Source: Zobellia barbeyronii (GTDB taxonomy: Bacteria > Bacteroidota > Bacteroidia > Flavobacteriales > Flavobacteriaceae). Taken from it: a stretch of 64,000 nt of DNA. The stretch covers positions 682,001 through 746,000 of the forward strand of contig NZ_JACATN010000003.1 of assembly GCF_018603515.1 (NCBI RefSeq), read 5' to 3'. The notes under the pieces are model-generated. The model ran no database searches. It had not been told where the DNA came from and saw only the letters and a list, made by a program, of their open reading frames with translations. Position numbers and translations under genes: made by a program. The stretch's first letter is position 1. Each line of letters opens with the position of its first letter. Positions 1-8,134 of this stretch are shown here, piece after piece.

Positions 1-1
1 C

Positions 2-430
2 GAAACTGCTACTAATGACAGGGATTGTACAACAGGTTACGAAATTACCAGAACGTGGATTGCTGTTGACAACAACGGTAACGAAACGGTTCATACCCAA
101 CTTATTATTGTTGAGGCAGATTTACCTTGTGATATTGAAAATCTAATTATCTCTAAAACTATTACAGCCAATGGAGATGGTATTAATGACATCTTTGAAA
201 TTACCGGATTAGAAGGATGTGATTATACCTATCACTTGAAAGTTTTTAACCGTTGGGGCAATATTGTCTATGACAATAACGATTATACTAATGATTGGAA
301 CGGAATAGCACCAAGTAATGCTTTGGGTAACTCAGGCATGCTTTCGTCAGGAACGTACTATTATATTATCGGTTTTGGTAATAATGAAATGAAACCAGTA
401 AACGGATATATTTATATCGGTTCAAACTAA
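2..430 (+). CDS. C-terminal end of a large secreted protein with T9SS type B (gliding-associated) sorting domain, 5' truncated
   Basis: The reading frame is open from the first bases of the window to a TAA at 428-430, so the gene begins outside. The last ~90 residues carry the hallmarks of the gliding motility-associated C-terminal (CHU_C, type B) domain: ITANGDGINDIFEI, then the strand KVFNRWGNIVYD, a WNG turn, GTYYYII and a final YIYIG. In this family the domain directs export through the type IX secretion system and attachment to the cell surface. Upstream residues include two cysteines in an Ig-like or HYR-like context, too short to classify. The porP-like gene starts 10 nt downstream, the usual sprB-sprF order, in which the PorP/SprF protein assists secretion of its type B partner. 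The passenger function cannot be told from this fragment. Confidence 0.9.
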   Translation, partial: ETATNDRDCTTGYEITRTWIAVDNNGNETVHTQLIIVEADLPCDIENLIISKTITANGDGINDIFEITGLEGCDYTYHLKVFNRWGNIVYDNNDYTNDWNGIAPSNALGNSGMLSSGTYYYIIGFGNNEMKPVNGYIYIGSN

Positions 431-440
431 AAAGGCAACC

Positions 441-1346
441 ATGACAGCACTTAGAAATTACCTAGCAATTTTGGCGGTAAGCTGTGCCTTTTTTTCAAAT
501 GCACAACAGCTTCCACAGTTTACACAATACGTTTATAACACTATGTCTATAAATCCGGCATATGCGGGCAGCAGACAAACATTGAATGCTACTGCATTGC
601 ACAGGAACCAATGGGCTGGTATAGAAGGAAACCCAACAACAAGTACGCTATCTGTACATACACCAATACGTTTTAGTAATATAGGTGTTGGTCTATCCTA
701 CATAAATGACCAATTAGGTTTTGAGAAAACAAATTATATCTACGCAGATATTTCATATACTGTTCCATTAAGCAGCGATGTAAATATGGCCCTGGGACTA
801 AAAGGTGGTGTTACTAATTATAAATTAGGAACACCGGACGAAGGTGACCCTTTCTTTTTTGATGGCTTCTCTAAATGGAATCCTAATATGGGTGCCGGTA
901 TTTATGTTAGTTCAGACAAATGGTACCTAGGTGCATCAGCTCCTAGAATATTAAATACAGATTTAAACAATGGCGAATTTGTAGCCCTTGAACGCAACAG
1001 CTATTATGCTATTGGTGGTTATGTTTTTGATATTGGACAAACTACAAAATTCAAACCAACGGCCATATTAAAATATACCAACGGTGCACCAGCGTCTTAT
1101 GATGTTACAGCCAATTTCCTTTTCTATGAGAAATTCTGGATTGGAGCTTCATACCGTTTTAATGATTCCGATAGTTTTGGTGTGTTGATGGATTATGCCA
1201 TTTCCGATTCTTTTAGAATTGGGTATGCTTACGACTTGCCTACCTCAAGCTTTAGACCTTATTCAGGAGGAACACATGAGGTTATTCTTATTTATGAATT
1301 ATTTAATAGAGGATTAAAGGCCATGAAATCTCCCCGTTACTTCTAA
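441..1346 (+). CDS. PorP/SprF family type IX secretion outer membrane protein
   Basis: The 301-aa protein has a signal peptide ending near ANAQQ and then the typical PorP/SprF opening: LPQFTQYVYNT, INPAYAGSR and HRNQWAGIEG. The remainder is alternating aromatic beta strands ending in a final strand (HEVILIYELF) consistent with an outer membrane barrel. Members of the family bind or escort type B C-terminal domains; SprF is needed for SprB export in Flavobacterium johnsoniae. The ATG lies 10 nt after the type B domain gene, so the two are almost certainly one operon and work as a substrate-helper pair. It is the only PorP/SprF-like gene in the window. Confidence 0.93.
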   Translation: MTALRNYLAILAVSCAFFSNAQQLPQFTQYVYNTMSINPAYAGSRQTLNATALHRNQWAGIEGNPTTSTLSVHTPIRFSNIGVGLSYINDQLGFEKTNYIYADISYTVPLSSDVNMALGLKGGVTNYKLGTPDEGDPFFFDGFSKWNPNMGAGIYVSSDKWYLGASAPRILNTDLNNGEFVALERNSYYAIGGYVFDIGQTTKFKPTAILKYTNGAPASYDVTANFLFYEKFWIGASYRFNDSDSFGVLMDYAISDSFRIGYAYDLPTSSFRPYSGGTHEVILIYELFNRGLKAMKSPRYF

Positions 1347-1419
1347 GAGATATTCTTTATTTTTCAGTAATTATTCCGTAATGATTTTTAGCCAAGTACT
1401 TGCTTTGAGTAAAAGCATT

Positions 1420-1427
1420 TATCTTTG
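1420..1427 (+). promoter_or_regulatory. Bacteroidota -7 promoter element TATCTTTG
   Basis: Exact match to TAnnTTTG, with a TTG at 1400-1402 placed 17 nt upstream as a possible -33 element. An in-frame TTG codon overlaps the element, so it should not be used as the start of the next gene; the ATG at 1443 is 15 nt downstream. Confidence 0.7.
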
Positions 1428-1442
1428 AGAAAAATTTCCGTT

Positions 1443-2123
1443 ATGGCAAAGTACTTTTCCGCATGTATTCTTTTTACAATTCTTTTTATTAGCTGTAAAG
1501 AGACAAAAAAAACAGAAGCACCTCAACCCGAAAAAGAGCTAACTATTTTAGAAAAAATAGCTTATGCCAACGGCTATGAAAACTGGAATAAAGTTGAAGA
1601 GCTAAAATTCACTTTTAACGTAGACCGAGATACTTCTCACTTTGAACGTACGTGGATTTGGAAACCGAAAATGAATCAGGTAACTGCCATATCCGCAAAA
1701 GACACCTTAGTCTATAACAGAAAGGATATGGACAGTACGGCCTACAAAACTAACGGCGGGTTCATTAATGATAAGTATTGGCTGATAGCACCCATCAATA
1801 TTCTTTGGGATAAAGACGGAAGTACAAACGAACTTACACCAAGTGCCGAAGCCCCTATTAGCAAAACATCCATGCAGAAACTAACGGTGGTTTACAAACA
1901 AGACGGCGGCTACACACCTGGTGATGCTTATGATTTTTATTTTGGCGATGATTACCTAATTAAAGAATGGGTATTTAGAAAAGGGAATCAAGCAGAACCT
2001 TCTATGAGCACTACTTGGGAAGATTATACCGATGTTGGCGGACTTAAAGTTGCAAAAATGCATCAAAATGAAGATGGTAGTTTTAAACTTTACTTTACCA
2101 ATCTTGAAGTAAAAACTAACTAA
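1443..2123 (+). CDS. DUF6503-like putative lipoprotein
   Basis: The ATG at 1443 was preferred over the in-frame TTG at 1425 because the TTG lies inside the promoter element. The 226-aa product begins with a short lipoprotein signal (ILFTILFISC, Cys18 as acceptor), then a charged linker. The body starts LEKIAYANGYENWNKVEELKFTFNVDRD and continues as beta strands with many Trp and Tyr (RTWIWKP, WEDYTDVGGLKV). This layout resembles the DUF6503 proteins of flavobacteria, beta-rich outer-membrane-associated proteins of unknown function; the assignment is from memory of the family. It ends 3 nt from the stop of the convergent MFS gene. Confidence 0.75.
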   Translation: MAKYFSACILFTILFISCKETKKTEAPQPEKELTILEKIAYANGYENWNKVEELKFTFNVDRDTSHFERTWIWKPKMNQVTAISAKDTLVYNRKDMDSTAYKTNGGFINDKYWLIAPINILWDKDGSTNELTPSAEAPISKTSMQKLTVVYKQDGGYTPGDAYDFYFGDDYLIKEWVFRKGNQAEPSMSTTWEDYTDVGGLKVAKMHQNEDGSFKLYFTNLEVKTN

Positions 2124-2126
2124 TCA

Positions 2127-3281
2127 TTAAGCTTTTTTCCAGTTTCGATTCAGTTTAAACGTTGCTGCCAATACCAAAAGAGCACAAGCAAACAGTACCA
2201 CAAAGCAAGTTTTTAGTGAAGAGCTATCGGCAATAAATCCCAAAATTGGAGGGGCCACTAAAAAGCCAGTATAGCCAGTACCTGCTATAAATGATACACT
2301 TTGTGAAGAATCCACACCCTTTACTTTGCCTCCAATACGAAATACCTCTGGTACCATTACTGAAAATCCGAGTCCACTTAACGCAAAACCAGAAATAGCC
2401 ATATACGTTTCCGTACTCAAGACCATTACATATCCCAGCAACACCAAGACAGTGGCGAACGTTACCATTTTCACCGATCCTATTTTTTCGCTGATACCAT
2501 CACCAAGAAAACGTCCCAAGGTCATAGTCACCTGAAAACCTAAAAATCCGGCGCCCCATAGCACTTCGGGCGCTAAACTTATTTCTTTTAAATAAAGTCC
2601 ACTCCAGTCTACGATGGCACCTTCGCTTCCCATGGCTACGAATGAAATCAACCCTAAAAATAACATCGGTTTAAAAAGTTTTAAACTGAATGCCTCTTTT
2701 TCCTCAACCGCTGCTACTATATTTTTATACTTTCCATGGAAAATAAAATTGACACCCAAAACTAATAAAACAGCAATTAGCATGTGTAATGGCGGATTAC
2801 CCAATGGACCGATAAGAAAACTACCTAGTCCCGCTAGCACACCTCCCAAACTGAAAAATCCATGGGAAGCACTCATAAAACTTGTCTTATCTTCTTTTTC
2901 TAGTTCTGTCACCAAGGTATTCATAGAAATATCTGTAAAACCATTAGCTGCCCCAAAAAGAAATAGCGCCGCCATAAGCGTATAATAATTAGGAGACAAT
3001 AAAGGTAAAAGTGCTGCCACGCTGCTTAATACCACTCCATACCAAGTTGCTCGCCCCACCCCTATTCTATTAATGATGGATGATGCCATGGGAAAAACCG
3101 TGAACACCCCAAGCGAAAGAAAAAATATAGCAAGCCCCAGTTGAGACTTATCTATTTGAAGCTGTTCTTTTACCGCTGGTATATAAATAGCCCATGTACC
3201 AAAAAGAATATTAATACTGGCAAACACCCAAGCCGCGCCAAAATAGCGGGAATTTGTTAGAATAAGACGAAGAGATTTCAT
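2127..3281 (-). CDS. MFS transporter, YbjJ-like
   Basis: The 384-aa product has about twelve hydrophobic segments of major facilitator type. The N-terminal half contains the loop GLAIFFLSLG...MASSIINRIGVGRA and the segment GAANGFTDISMNTL, typical of the YbjJ/fucose-permease-like branch. A longer frame starts at 3341, but its extra 20 residues are unlike a transporter N-terminus and run into the terminator hairpin at 3333-3359. The ATG at 3281 (MKSLRLILTNSRYFGAAW) is therefore chosen. The substrate cannot be predicted. The gene converges with the lipoprotein gene upstream of it on the map and stands alone. Confidence 0.88.
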   Translation of the reverse strand: MKSLRLILTNSRYFGAAWVFASINILFGTWAIYIPAVKEQLQIDKSQLGLAIFFLSLGVFTVFPMASSIINRIGVGRATWYGVVLSSVAALLPLLSPNYYTLMAALFLFGAANGFTDISMNTLVTELEKEDKTSFMSASHGFFSLGGVLAGLGSFLIGPLGNPPLHMLIAVLLVLGVNFIFHGKYKNIVAAVEEKEAFSLKLFKPMLFLGLISFVAMGSEGAIVDWSGLYLKEISLAPEVLWGAGFLGFQVTMTLGRFLGDGISEKIGSVKMVTFATVLVLLGYVMVLSTETYMAISGFALSGLGFSVMVPEVFRIGGKVKGVDSSQSVSFIAGTGYTGFLVAPPILGFIADSSSLKTCFVVLFACALLVLAATFKLNRNWKKA

Positions 3282-3332
3282 ATTGGGTATTTCATGCGAA
3301 GATAATTGAAATACTAGTGTCCAAAAACGAAA

Positions 3333-3359
3333 AAAGACCACCTTTTAAAGGTGGTCTTT
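3333..3359 (-). terminator. Rho-independent terminator behind the astacin gene
   Basis: Perfect inverted repeat AAAGACCACCTT / AAGGTGGTCTTT with a very short loop, flanked by A-runs on the left and T-runs on the right, so it could work in both directions. It lies 51 nt past the stop of the minus-strand astacin gene and just upstream of the MFS start. Confidence 0.85.
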
Positions 3360-3409
3360 CTTTTTATGTAACGGATAAAAATTTACCCTATTTTAGCCCC
3401 TGGTTGGTA

Positions 3410-4483
3410 TTAATTACAACTTTTTATGTAATTCCAACGTGTATAATCTCTTTGGTATACCCTTCCATAATACAATACATAATCACCTACGCTGTATGCT
3501 TTGTTGGAAGCATAAGTAGATGCTGTATCGCATAAATCTTCTTCTTTAGGTGCAGGATTATCTCCTCCACCATCTGTAGACGGATAAGCAGCATTCGTTC
3601 CTTGTATATCTAATGAGGATAAACGGGCTTGTCTTTGAGGCAATGTATTCCCACTACGATCAGTAATAGTTGGCTGTCCGTTTTTACTAAACGTATAGCT
3701 ACCGTACATCATAATTGAATTCACATCAAAAGAACCCGTAAGAAAAGTTGCCGAAGTACTCTTGTAAAACTGGTCTTGGGCATTAGATTGGATATTCTCT
3801 GTTTTAATAATAATATGATTATCTCTATCTGACCTATTCTGTTCGTGAATATACCCTAATGTATGACCAAGTTCATGAATGATAACCACTGCTGTAGCAC
3901 GAGTACCTAATTGAATATAGCCACCAGAATTATACATTCCTAAAGTTGCAACTCCAGAATTACTGTTAGATCCCGAAGAAGATATGGTTACATAATTAGA
4001 TTGGTTGGTGCGTTCTTTAAAAACAACATTGGTCTTGCTAGACCATTCATCAAAAGACTTTTGCAACTCACTTTTTACGCTAGAGCTTAAACCATTAATT
4101 ACATAATAAACGGTATTATTTGTCCATTTTCTAATTCCACCAGCCAAAGCCAGACCTGAAAGCTCTTCGCCCGGAACAGGATTTGGGTTATAGGCATCAG
4201 GAGAATTTGCGAGTTGATCTTCAAATAATCGTGCATCGGAACCAGCCAAACTGTAGGTGCCATCATCTTCTAAAGATACTTGCACGGCATCACCCATAAA
4301 ATATTTAGTGATAAATTCTGCATCTTGAATATCTTGATTTGCCGGAACTTCCGTTTGGGGAACTAGAGAAGTTTCGGCATCAAGTTCAGTAGTATCATCG
4401 GAACAGGAAATTACTGCCAATGTACTTACCGCCATTAAAAGCATAAGACGAGTAGGAAACGTTTTGTTTTTCATTTTTTTCAT
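3410..4483 (-). CDS. Astacin-family (M12A) zinc metalloprotease lipoprotein
   Basis: The 357-aa protein starts with a lipoprotein signal (STLAVISC, Cys27). Residues ~115-300 form an astacin catalytic domain: HELGHTLGYIHEQNRSDRD at 203-221 supplies the three zinc histidines, the catalytic Glu204 and the family-specific HExxRxDRD extension, and SIMMYGSYTF near 256-265 is the Met-turn with its Tyr ligand. A ~40-residue region at the end (CDTAS...YSVGDYVLYYGRVYQ...W) resembles a small chitin/cellulose-binding (CBM5/12-like) module. Residues 28-110 may be a propeptide. The protein is probably tethered at the cell surface or outer membrane and degrades peptide substrates. Two motif copies and a palindrome in its upstream region suggest specific regulation. 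Confidence 0.92.
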   Translation of the reverse strand: MKKMKNKTFPTRLMLLMAVSTLAVISCSDDTTELDAETSLVPQTEVPANQDIQDAEFITKYFMGDAVQVSLEDDGTYSLAGSDARLFEDQLANSPDAYNPNPVPGEELSGLALAGGIRKWTNNTVYYVINGLSSSVKSELQKSFDEWSSKTNVVFKERTNQSNYVTISSSGSNSNSGVATLGMYNSGGYIQLGTRATAVVIIHELGHTLGYIHEQNRSDRDNHIIIKTENIQSNAQDQFYKSTSATFLTGSFDVNSIMMYGSYTFSKNGQPTITDRSGNTLPQRQARLSSLDIQGTNAAYPSTDGGGDNPAPKEEDLCDTASTYASNKAYSVGDYVLYYGRVYQRDYTRWNYIKSCN

Positions 4484-4498
4484 TTAGTGTTCATTTTA

Positions 4499-4516
4499 AG
4501 TTTTGGGGCCAAAACT
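4499..4516 (-). promoter_or_regulatory. Perfect inverted repeat upstream of the astacin gene
   Basis: AGTTTTGG-GG-CCAAAACT, two 8-bp arms separated by 2 bp, 16 nt in front of the astacin ATG. It could be a repressor site or a hairpin in the 5' leader. There is no T-run, so a terminator is unlikely. Confidence 0.45.
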
Positions 4517-4549
4517 CACATTTTATGTACGGAAATAACCACCACTACG

Positions 4550-4583
4550 GTCGACGAATGGTAATTATTATCGATGAAATGCA
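4550..4583 (-). promoter_or_regulatory. Tandem TTCRTCGAY motif pair upstream of the astacin gene
   Basis: Read on the minus strand, TGCATTTCATCGAT (4583-4570) is followed 20 nt later by TACCATTCGTCGAC (4563-4550). The two 14-mers share the core TTCRTCGAY in the same orientation. Tandem sites two helical turns apart suit a dimeric activator binding one DNA face. Further copies occur at 18818, 18923, 49884, 51016 and 51060. The regulator is unknown; a LytTR-type response regulator is one possibility. Confidence 0.45.
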
Positions 4584-4666
4584 CTAATTAAAAATTTCAA
4601 AAAACGGAAACACCTCTCCTATCCCAATAGAATCAGGAGAAAATTAAGTGTTGGAAGAAATAGGAA

Positions 4667-5938
4667 TTAAACCGTTTTAATACCTTCTTTTAAGATTTGA
4701 CCAAAACGATACATATCTTCAAATGAACAATAAAAAGGTGCCGGAGCCAAACGAATCACATTGGGTTCACGCCAGTCCGTAATGACGCCATTTTTCATTA
4801 AGTAGTCAAAAAGTGGCTTTCCTTGCCCGTGAAGAAAAACGGACAACTGTGTACCTCTATCTTTAGGCGTAATAATTTCGAAAGAAGTCCCATCCATTTC
4901 CGCATCTATTTCTTGAAGAACAAACTCTAGATAAGCTACAATACGGTCTCTTTTGTCAATTAAAGCGTCCATACCTACCTCTTCAAACATCTCCAAAGAA
5001 GCTAAATAAGGTGCCACAGATAATACAGGAGGATTACTTAACTGCCAAGCATCTGCATTTGCCATGGGCTCAAATTCTGGTTTCATCAAGAAACGAGTTT
5101 CCTTTTTGGTTCCCCACCATCCTTCAAATCTTGGAATATCTTTTTTATTCAGATGACGTTCATGTATGTATACACCAGAAGCATTACCGGGACCACTATT
5201 CATATATTTATAGCTGCACCATGCAGCAAAATCTGCATCCCAATCGTGCAATTTCAATTCAATATTACCTGCACCATGAGCCAAATCCCAACCTACATTG
5301 GCACCAACAGCCTTACCGGCTTTGGTAATGGTTTCCATGTCAAAAACCTGACCGTTGTAATAATTTACTCCACCAATAAGCACTAGAGCTAGCTCATCAC
5401 CTACCTCATTTATCTTATCAATAACATCTTCGGTACGCCAGAAGTTTTCACCTTCTCTTTTCTTTACCTCAACCAAAGTATCGTCCGGATCAAGACCATG
5501 ATGCCTCACCTGACTTTGCAACATATATTGATCCGATGGAAATGCTTTTTCCTCGCAAAGTATTTTATAACGTTTGGTTGTAGGCCTGTAGAAAGTAACC
5601 ATCAAAAGATGCAGGTTTACCGTAAGCGTATTCATTACAGAAACCTCTTCCGTCTTTGCTCCTACTACTTTTGCTAAGGGAGCTGCTAATTGCTCATGAT
5701 AATCCCACCAAGGCTTTTCTGAATGAAAATGACCTTCCACAGCAAGATTTTCCCAATCTGTCATGACATCATCAACAAATTTCTTAGTCCGTTTAGGTTG
5801 TAATCCGAGAGAATTTCCTGTAAAATAGATAACCTGTTTTCCGTTCACTTTTGGAAAGTAAAATTCATCACGATAGCTTCGTAATTTATCTTCGCCATCT
5901 AGTTTTTGGGCAAACTCTAAGGTGTTCTCGAATTTCAT
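4667..5938 (-). CDS. kynU: Kynureninase
   Basis: The 423-aa protein is a fold-type I PLP enzyme of normal kynureninase length. It opens with FYFPKVNGKQVIYFTGNSLGLQP, the typical start of the family, and has the PLP-lysine loop WCSYKYMNSGPGNASG with Lys244 as the Schiff-base residue. GWDLAHGAGN contains the cofactor-nitrogen-binding Asp. The reaction is hydrolysis of L-kynurenine (or 3-hydroxykynurenine) to anthranilate (or 3-hydroxyanthranilate) and alanine, in the cytoplasm. No other tryptophan-catabolic or kynurenine-to-NAD gene is adjacent. The GNAT gene upstream is on the same strand, and kynU has its own -7 element at 5953-5960. Confidence 0.96.
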   Translation of the reverse strand: MKFENTLEFAQKLDGEDKLRSYRDEFYFPKVNGKQVIYFTGNSLGLQPKRTKKFVDDVMTDWENLAVEGHFHSEKPWWDYHEQLAAPLAKVVGAKTEEVSVMNTLTVNLHLLMVTFYRPTTKRYKILCEEKAFPSDQYMLQSQVRHHGLDPDDTLVEVKKREGENFWRTEDVIDKINEVGDELALVLIGGVNYYNGQVFDMETITKAGKAVGANVGWDLAHGAGNIELKLHDWDADFAAWCSYKYMNSGPGNASGVYIHERHLNKKDIPRFEGWWGTKKETRFLMKPEFEPMANADAWQLSNPPVLSVAPYLASLEMFEEVGMDALIDKRDRIVAYLEFVLQEIDAEMDGTSFEIITPKDRGTQLSVFLHGQGKPLFDYLMKNGVITDWREPNVIRLAPAPFYCSFEDMYRFGQILKEGIKTV

Positions 5939-5952
5939 AAGGCAGTTTTTAT

Positions 5953-5960
5953 CAAAAATA
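5953..5960 (-). promoter_or_regulatory. -7 element TATTTTTG for kynU
   Basis: Exact TAnnTTTG on the minus strand, ending 14 nt before the kynU ATG. No clear -33 element was recognised. Confidence 0.55.
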
Positions 5961-5994
5961 CAATTTAGGAAAGGATATTTAAACTATTGAAGCG

Positions 5995-6462
5995 CTACTT
6001 TGGGTTAACAATTCTCATCTCAACAATGTGTGCTTTAAAACCTACTTTCTCGTAAGCTCTAATAGCTCCTGCATTATCATCATAGACGGTAAGGCGTATC
6101 TCAGAAATACCTTTTGATTTGGACCAGTCCTTTAGTGCTTCTACCACCTTTTTATTTAGTCCTTGCCCTCTAAAACTAGCATCGGTATACATAAAACCTA
6201 GATAGCTATATAGTTCATGATCAAGATATGGCTTGCCTTTCTTAATTTGTGCATAGCCGGAAGCAACGAGTTGTCCTTCGTGTTCAATTACCACAACCTC
6301 TGCCTCATCACTTGTAATCAACTCACCCAAATCATAGTAACTGATAGGGTCTTCTTTTAGGGTTGGATCAAAAGGTCTTTCAAAAGTAATGATGCCTTGT
6401 TCAAATTCAAGTAAAGTATTTAAATCGTCTAGTACCGCACTTCGTGTTATAAATTCATTCAT
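5995..6462 (-). CDS. GNAT family N-acetyltransferase
   Basis: The 155-aa protein has the four-motif GNAT layout. The acetyl-CoA pyrophosphate loop is visible as TDASFRGQGLNKKVVEAL (RGQGLN matching Q/RxxGxG/A), and the last part DDNAGAIRAYEKVGFKAHIVEMRI is the usual YEKxGF ending. Before it, ASGYAQIKKGKPYLDHELYSYLGFMYT forms strands 4 and 5. It transfers an acetyl group from acetyl-CoA to an amine; the substrate is not predictable. The start is divergent from the O-methyltransferase gene, with 68 nt between the two ATGs. Confidence 0.9.
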   Translation of the reverse strand: MNEFITRSAVLDDLNTLLEFEQGIITFERPFDPTLKEDPISYYDLGELITSDEAEVVVIEHEGQLVASGYAQIKKGKPYLDHELYSYLGFMYTDASFRGQGLNKKVVEALKDWSKSKGISEIRLTVYDDNAGAIRAYEKVGFKAHIVEMRIVNPK

Positions 6463-6507
6463 AGTTTCTACGGGTCCGTTCTACAGTTAAGAAGTTCTAA
6501 AATACTA

Positions 6508-6515
6508 TATATTTG
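6508..6515 (+). promoter_or_regulatory. -7 element TATATTTG for the O-methyltransferase gene
   Basis: Exact TAnnTTTG, 15 nt before the ATG at 6531. It overlaps an in-frame TTG that would otherwise lengthen the gene. Confidence 0.65.
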
Positions 6516-6530
6516 CACAAATTACAGGTC

Positions 6531-7172
6531 ATGCATTTCTTATCTTCAGATTTAGAGGATTACATTCAAAATCACTCAGAGAACGAACCCAAATTGCTTC
6601 AAGAACTTACTAGGGAGACACATCTTAAAGTAGTGCGCCCTCGTATGCTTACAGGTCATTTTCAAGGAAGGGTATTGAGCGTACTATCTAAAATTATTTA
6701 TCCAAAAAATATTCTAGAAATAGGCACCTACACAGGCTACTCAGCCCTTTGTCTTGCAGAAGGCATGCAGAAAGACGGTCAATTGCACACCATAGACATT
6801 AACGAAGAACTACAAGATATTCAAGAGCGATATTTTTCACGAAGTGCCTATAAAGGTCAAATTATACAGCATATTGGCGATGCCAAAAATATCATACCTC
6901 AACTGGACACAACCTTTGACCTTGTTTTTATTGATGCCGAAAAAAAGGATTACCCCGATTATTTTGAACTGGTCATGCAAAAGACCCGACCAGGTAGTGT
7001 TATACTATCTGACAATGTACTATGGTCTGGTAAAGTAGTTGAACCTGTAGACAAAAAAGATAAGGTGACGCCAATTCTATTGGACTTCAATAAAAAATTA
7101 AAAGAAGACCCACGGATAGAAACAGTATTACTACCTATTAGGGACGGCTTAACCCTAAGTAGGGTGCGATAA
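6531..7172 (+). CDS. Class I SAM-dependent O-methyltransferase (caffeoyl-CoA/catechol type)
   Basis: The ATG at 6531 gives a 213-aa protein, normal for the metal-dependent O-methyltransferase family. SAM motif I is ILEIGTYTGYSALCLAEG, followed by the acidic ribose-binding residue in LHTIDIN. FDLVFIDAEKKDYPDYFE is the metal-binding DAEKxxY signature, and ILSDNVLWSGKVV with the late GLTLSRVR completes the fold. Members methylate catechol-like hydroxyls, but some act on small metabolites, so the substrate is open. The 3' end overlaps the convergent PAP2 gene by 35 nt. Confidence 0.93.
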   Translation: MHFLSSDLEDYIQNHSENEPKLLQELTRETHLKVVRPRMLTGHFQGRVLSVLSKIIYPKNILEIGTYTGYSALCLAEGMQKDGQLHTIDINEELQDIQERYFSRSAYKGQIIQHIGDAKNIIPQLDTTFDLVFIDAEKKDYPDYFELVMQKTRPGSVILSDNVLWSGKVVEPVDKKDKVTPILLDFNKKLKEDPRIETVLLPIRDGLTLSRVR

Positions 7173-7710
7173 GGCGAACGTAGAGCATATAGAAAAGCCA
7201 CGCCGAGAAAACACCTACTGATGATCCCACAATAATATCTATTGGAAAATGTACGCCAACAAAAATACGGCTAGACACAAATAATATTGGCCAAATATAG
7301 AACAGCCAGCACCATTTAAAACGTCTTCTTAAAAATAGCACTACAATAGTAGTTACCGAAAAAGAACTGGATGAATGACCGGAAAAGAAACTAAAGGTTG
7401 AAGAAGGTTTAAGAATACGAATTAACGTATTTATATTCTCGTTATTATTGGGCCTTGTACGTGCCACGACCTCTTTGGTCAAGTCTGTTATAGTTGATAC
7501 AAAAAACAACATCAATAAAATAGTGATGACTACAAAGACAGCTTCTTTCTTTGGGTATTTTAAAAAAATTAAAACGAGAAATAAAATAAAAAGGGGAATC
7601 CAAGTGGAGAAATGTGTAACTATAACCCAAAATTGATCATAGTCTTCAATGCCTAAATTATTGAGGTAAATAAAGGTTTCCTTATCCCATTCTAAAATAC
7701 GATCAAGCAA
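7138..7710 (-). CDS. PAP2 family membrane phosphatase
   Basis: The 190-aa polytopic membrane protein carries the three phosphatase motifs: KEVVARTRP (KxxxxxxRP), FFSGHSSSSF (the SGH motif with catalytic His) and SSRIFVGVHFPIDIIVG (SRxxxxxHxxxD). Five to six hydrophobic segments surround them. Enzymes of this group dephosphorylate undecaprenyl pyrophosphate, phosphatidate or lipid A at the periplasmic face; which applies here is not clear. It lies 2 nt after tatA, so the two are co-transcribed. The last 35 nt are antisense to the O-methyltransferase 3' end. Confidence 0.92.
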   Translation of the reverse strand: MLDRILEWDKETFIYLNNLGIEDYDQFWVIVTHFSTWIPLFILFLVLIFLKYPKKEAVFVVITILLMLFFVSTITDLTKEVVARTRPNNNENINTLIRILKPSSTFSFFSGHSSSSFSVTTIVVLFLRRRFKWCWLFYIWPILFVSSRIFVGVHFPIDIIVGSSVGVFSAWLFYMLYVRLIAPYLGLSRP

Positions 7711-7712
7711 AC

Positions 7713-8051
7713 CTAACTTCTTTTGATGCTTCCAGTAACATCATCAACGCTTTTCTTAACGTCGCTTACTCCTTTTTTAAGGTCGTTACCGATTCCCGAA
7801 GTAATATTATCTTTAACATCATCTATATCCTTTTTGATGTCAGTGATGAAGCTGGTATCTATACCCTGCTTATCGGCACTCTTTTGAATTTCTTGTTTAA
7901 TATCTTCTGTGGCATCTTTTAATTGACGCATACCCTTGCCGAGCCCCTTGGCTATGCCGGGAATCTTATCGGCGCCAAAAACCATTACCACGATGAACAT
8001 GATAAAGAATATTTCACCTCCGCTAATGAATAAAAAGTACAATGAATACAT
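7713..8051 (-). CDS. tatA: TatA/TatB-type twin-arginine translocase subunit
   Basis: The 112-aa protein has one N-terminal membrane helix (GEIFFIMFIVVMVFGADKIPGIA), the hinge with conserved Phe-Gly, then an amphipathic helix GLGKGMRQLKDATEDIKQEI and a charged tail. The FGADKIP hinge and GKGMRQ helix are typical for flavobacterial TatA. The acidic/lysine-rich C-terminal part (~60 aa) is longer than in proteobacterial TatA. It forms the pore for folded proteins in the inner membrane together with TatC, which is not in the window. The M15 peptidase at 30828 has a twin-arginine signal and could be a client. Confidence 0.87.
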   Translation of the reverse strand: MYSLYFLFISGGEIFFIMFIVVMVFGADKIPGIAKGLGKGMRQLKDATEDIKQEIQKSADKQGIDTSFITDIKKDIDDVKDNITSGIGNDLKKGVSDVKKSVDDVTGSIKRS

Positions 8052-8055
8052 ATCA

Positions 8056-8063
8056 CAAATATA
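8056..8063 (-). promoter_or_regulatory. -7 element TATATTTG for tatA
   Basis: Exact TAnnTTTG on the minus strand. The element ends only 4-5 nt before the tatA ATG, so the transcript would be leaderless or nearly so. Confidence 0.55.
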
Positions 8064-8077
8064 ATAAAGTTTACATA

Positions 8078-8117
8078 GAAAGACCTGTCAGGTTAAGAAA
8101 ACCTAACAGGTCTTTTT
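8078..8117 (-). terminator. Rho-independent terminator behind the M1 peptidase operon
   Basis: Inverted repeat AAAGACCTGT-AGGTT / AACCT-ACAGGTCTTT with one unpaired base per arm, with T-runs on the right and A-rich sequence on the left. It lies about 20 nt past the stop of the M1 peptidase gene and in front of tatA. Confidence 0.85.
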
Positions 8118-8134
8118 GTGATATTAACAAAAAT

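Noticed and set aside
1425-1445. TTG as start of the lipoprotein gene (also TTG at 6513, 50997, 56667 and 59121)
   Set aside because: The codons lie inside TAnnTTTG elements and add residues that disturb signal peptides or family starts; the following ATG was used.
2326-2985. Plus-strand frames of 69 and 123 codons opposite the MFS gene
   Set aside because: Antisense shadows of a well-supported membrane protein gene.
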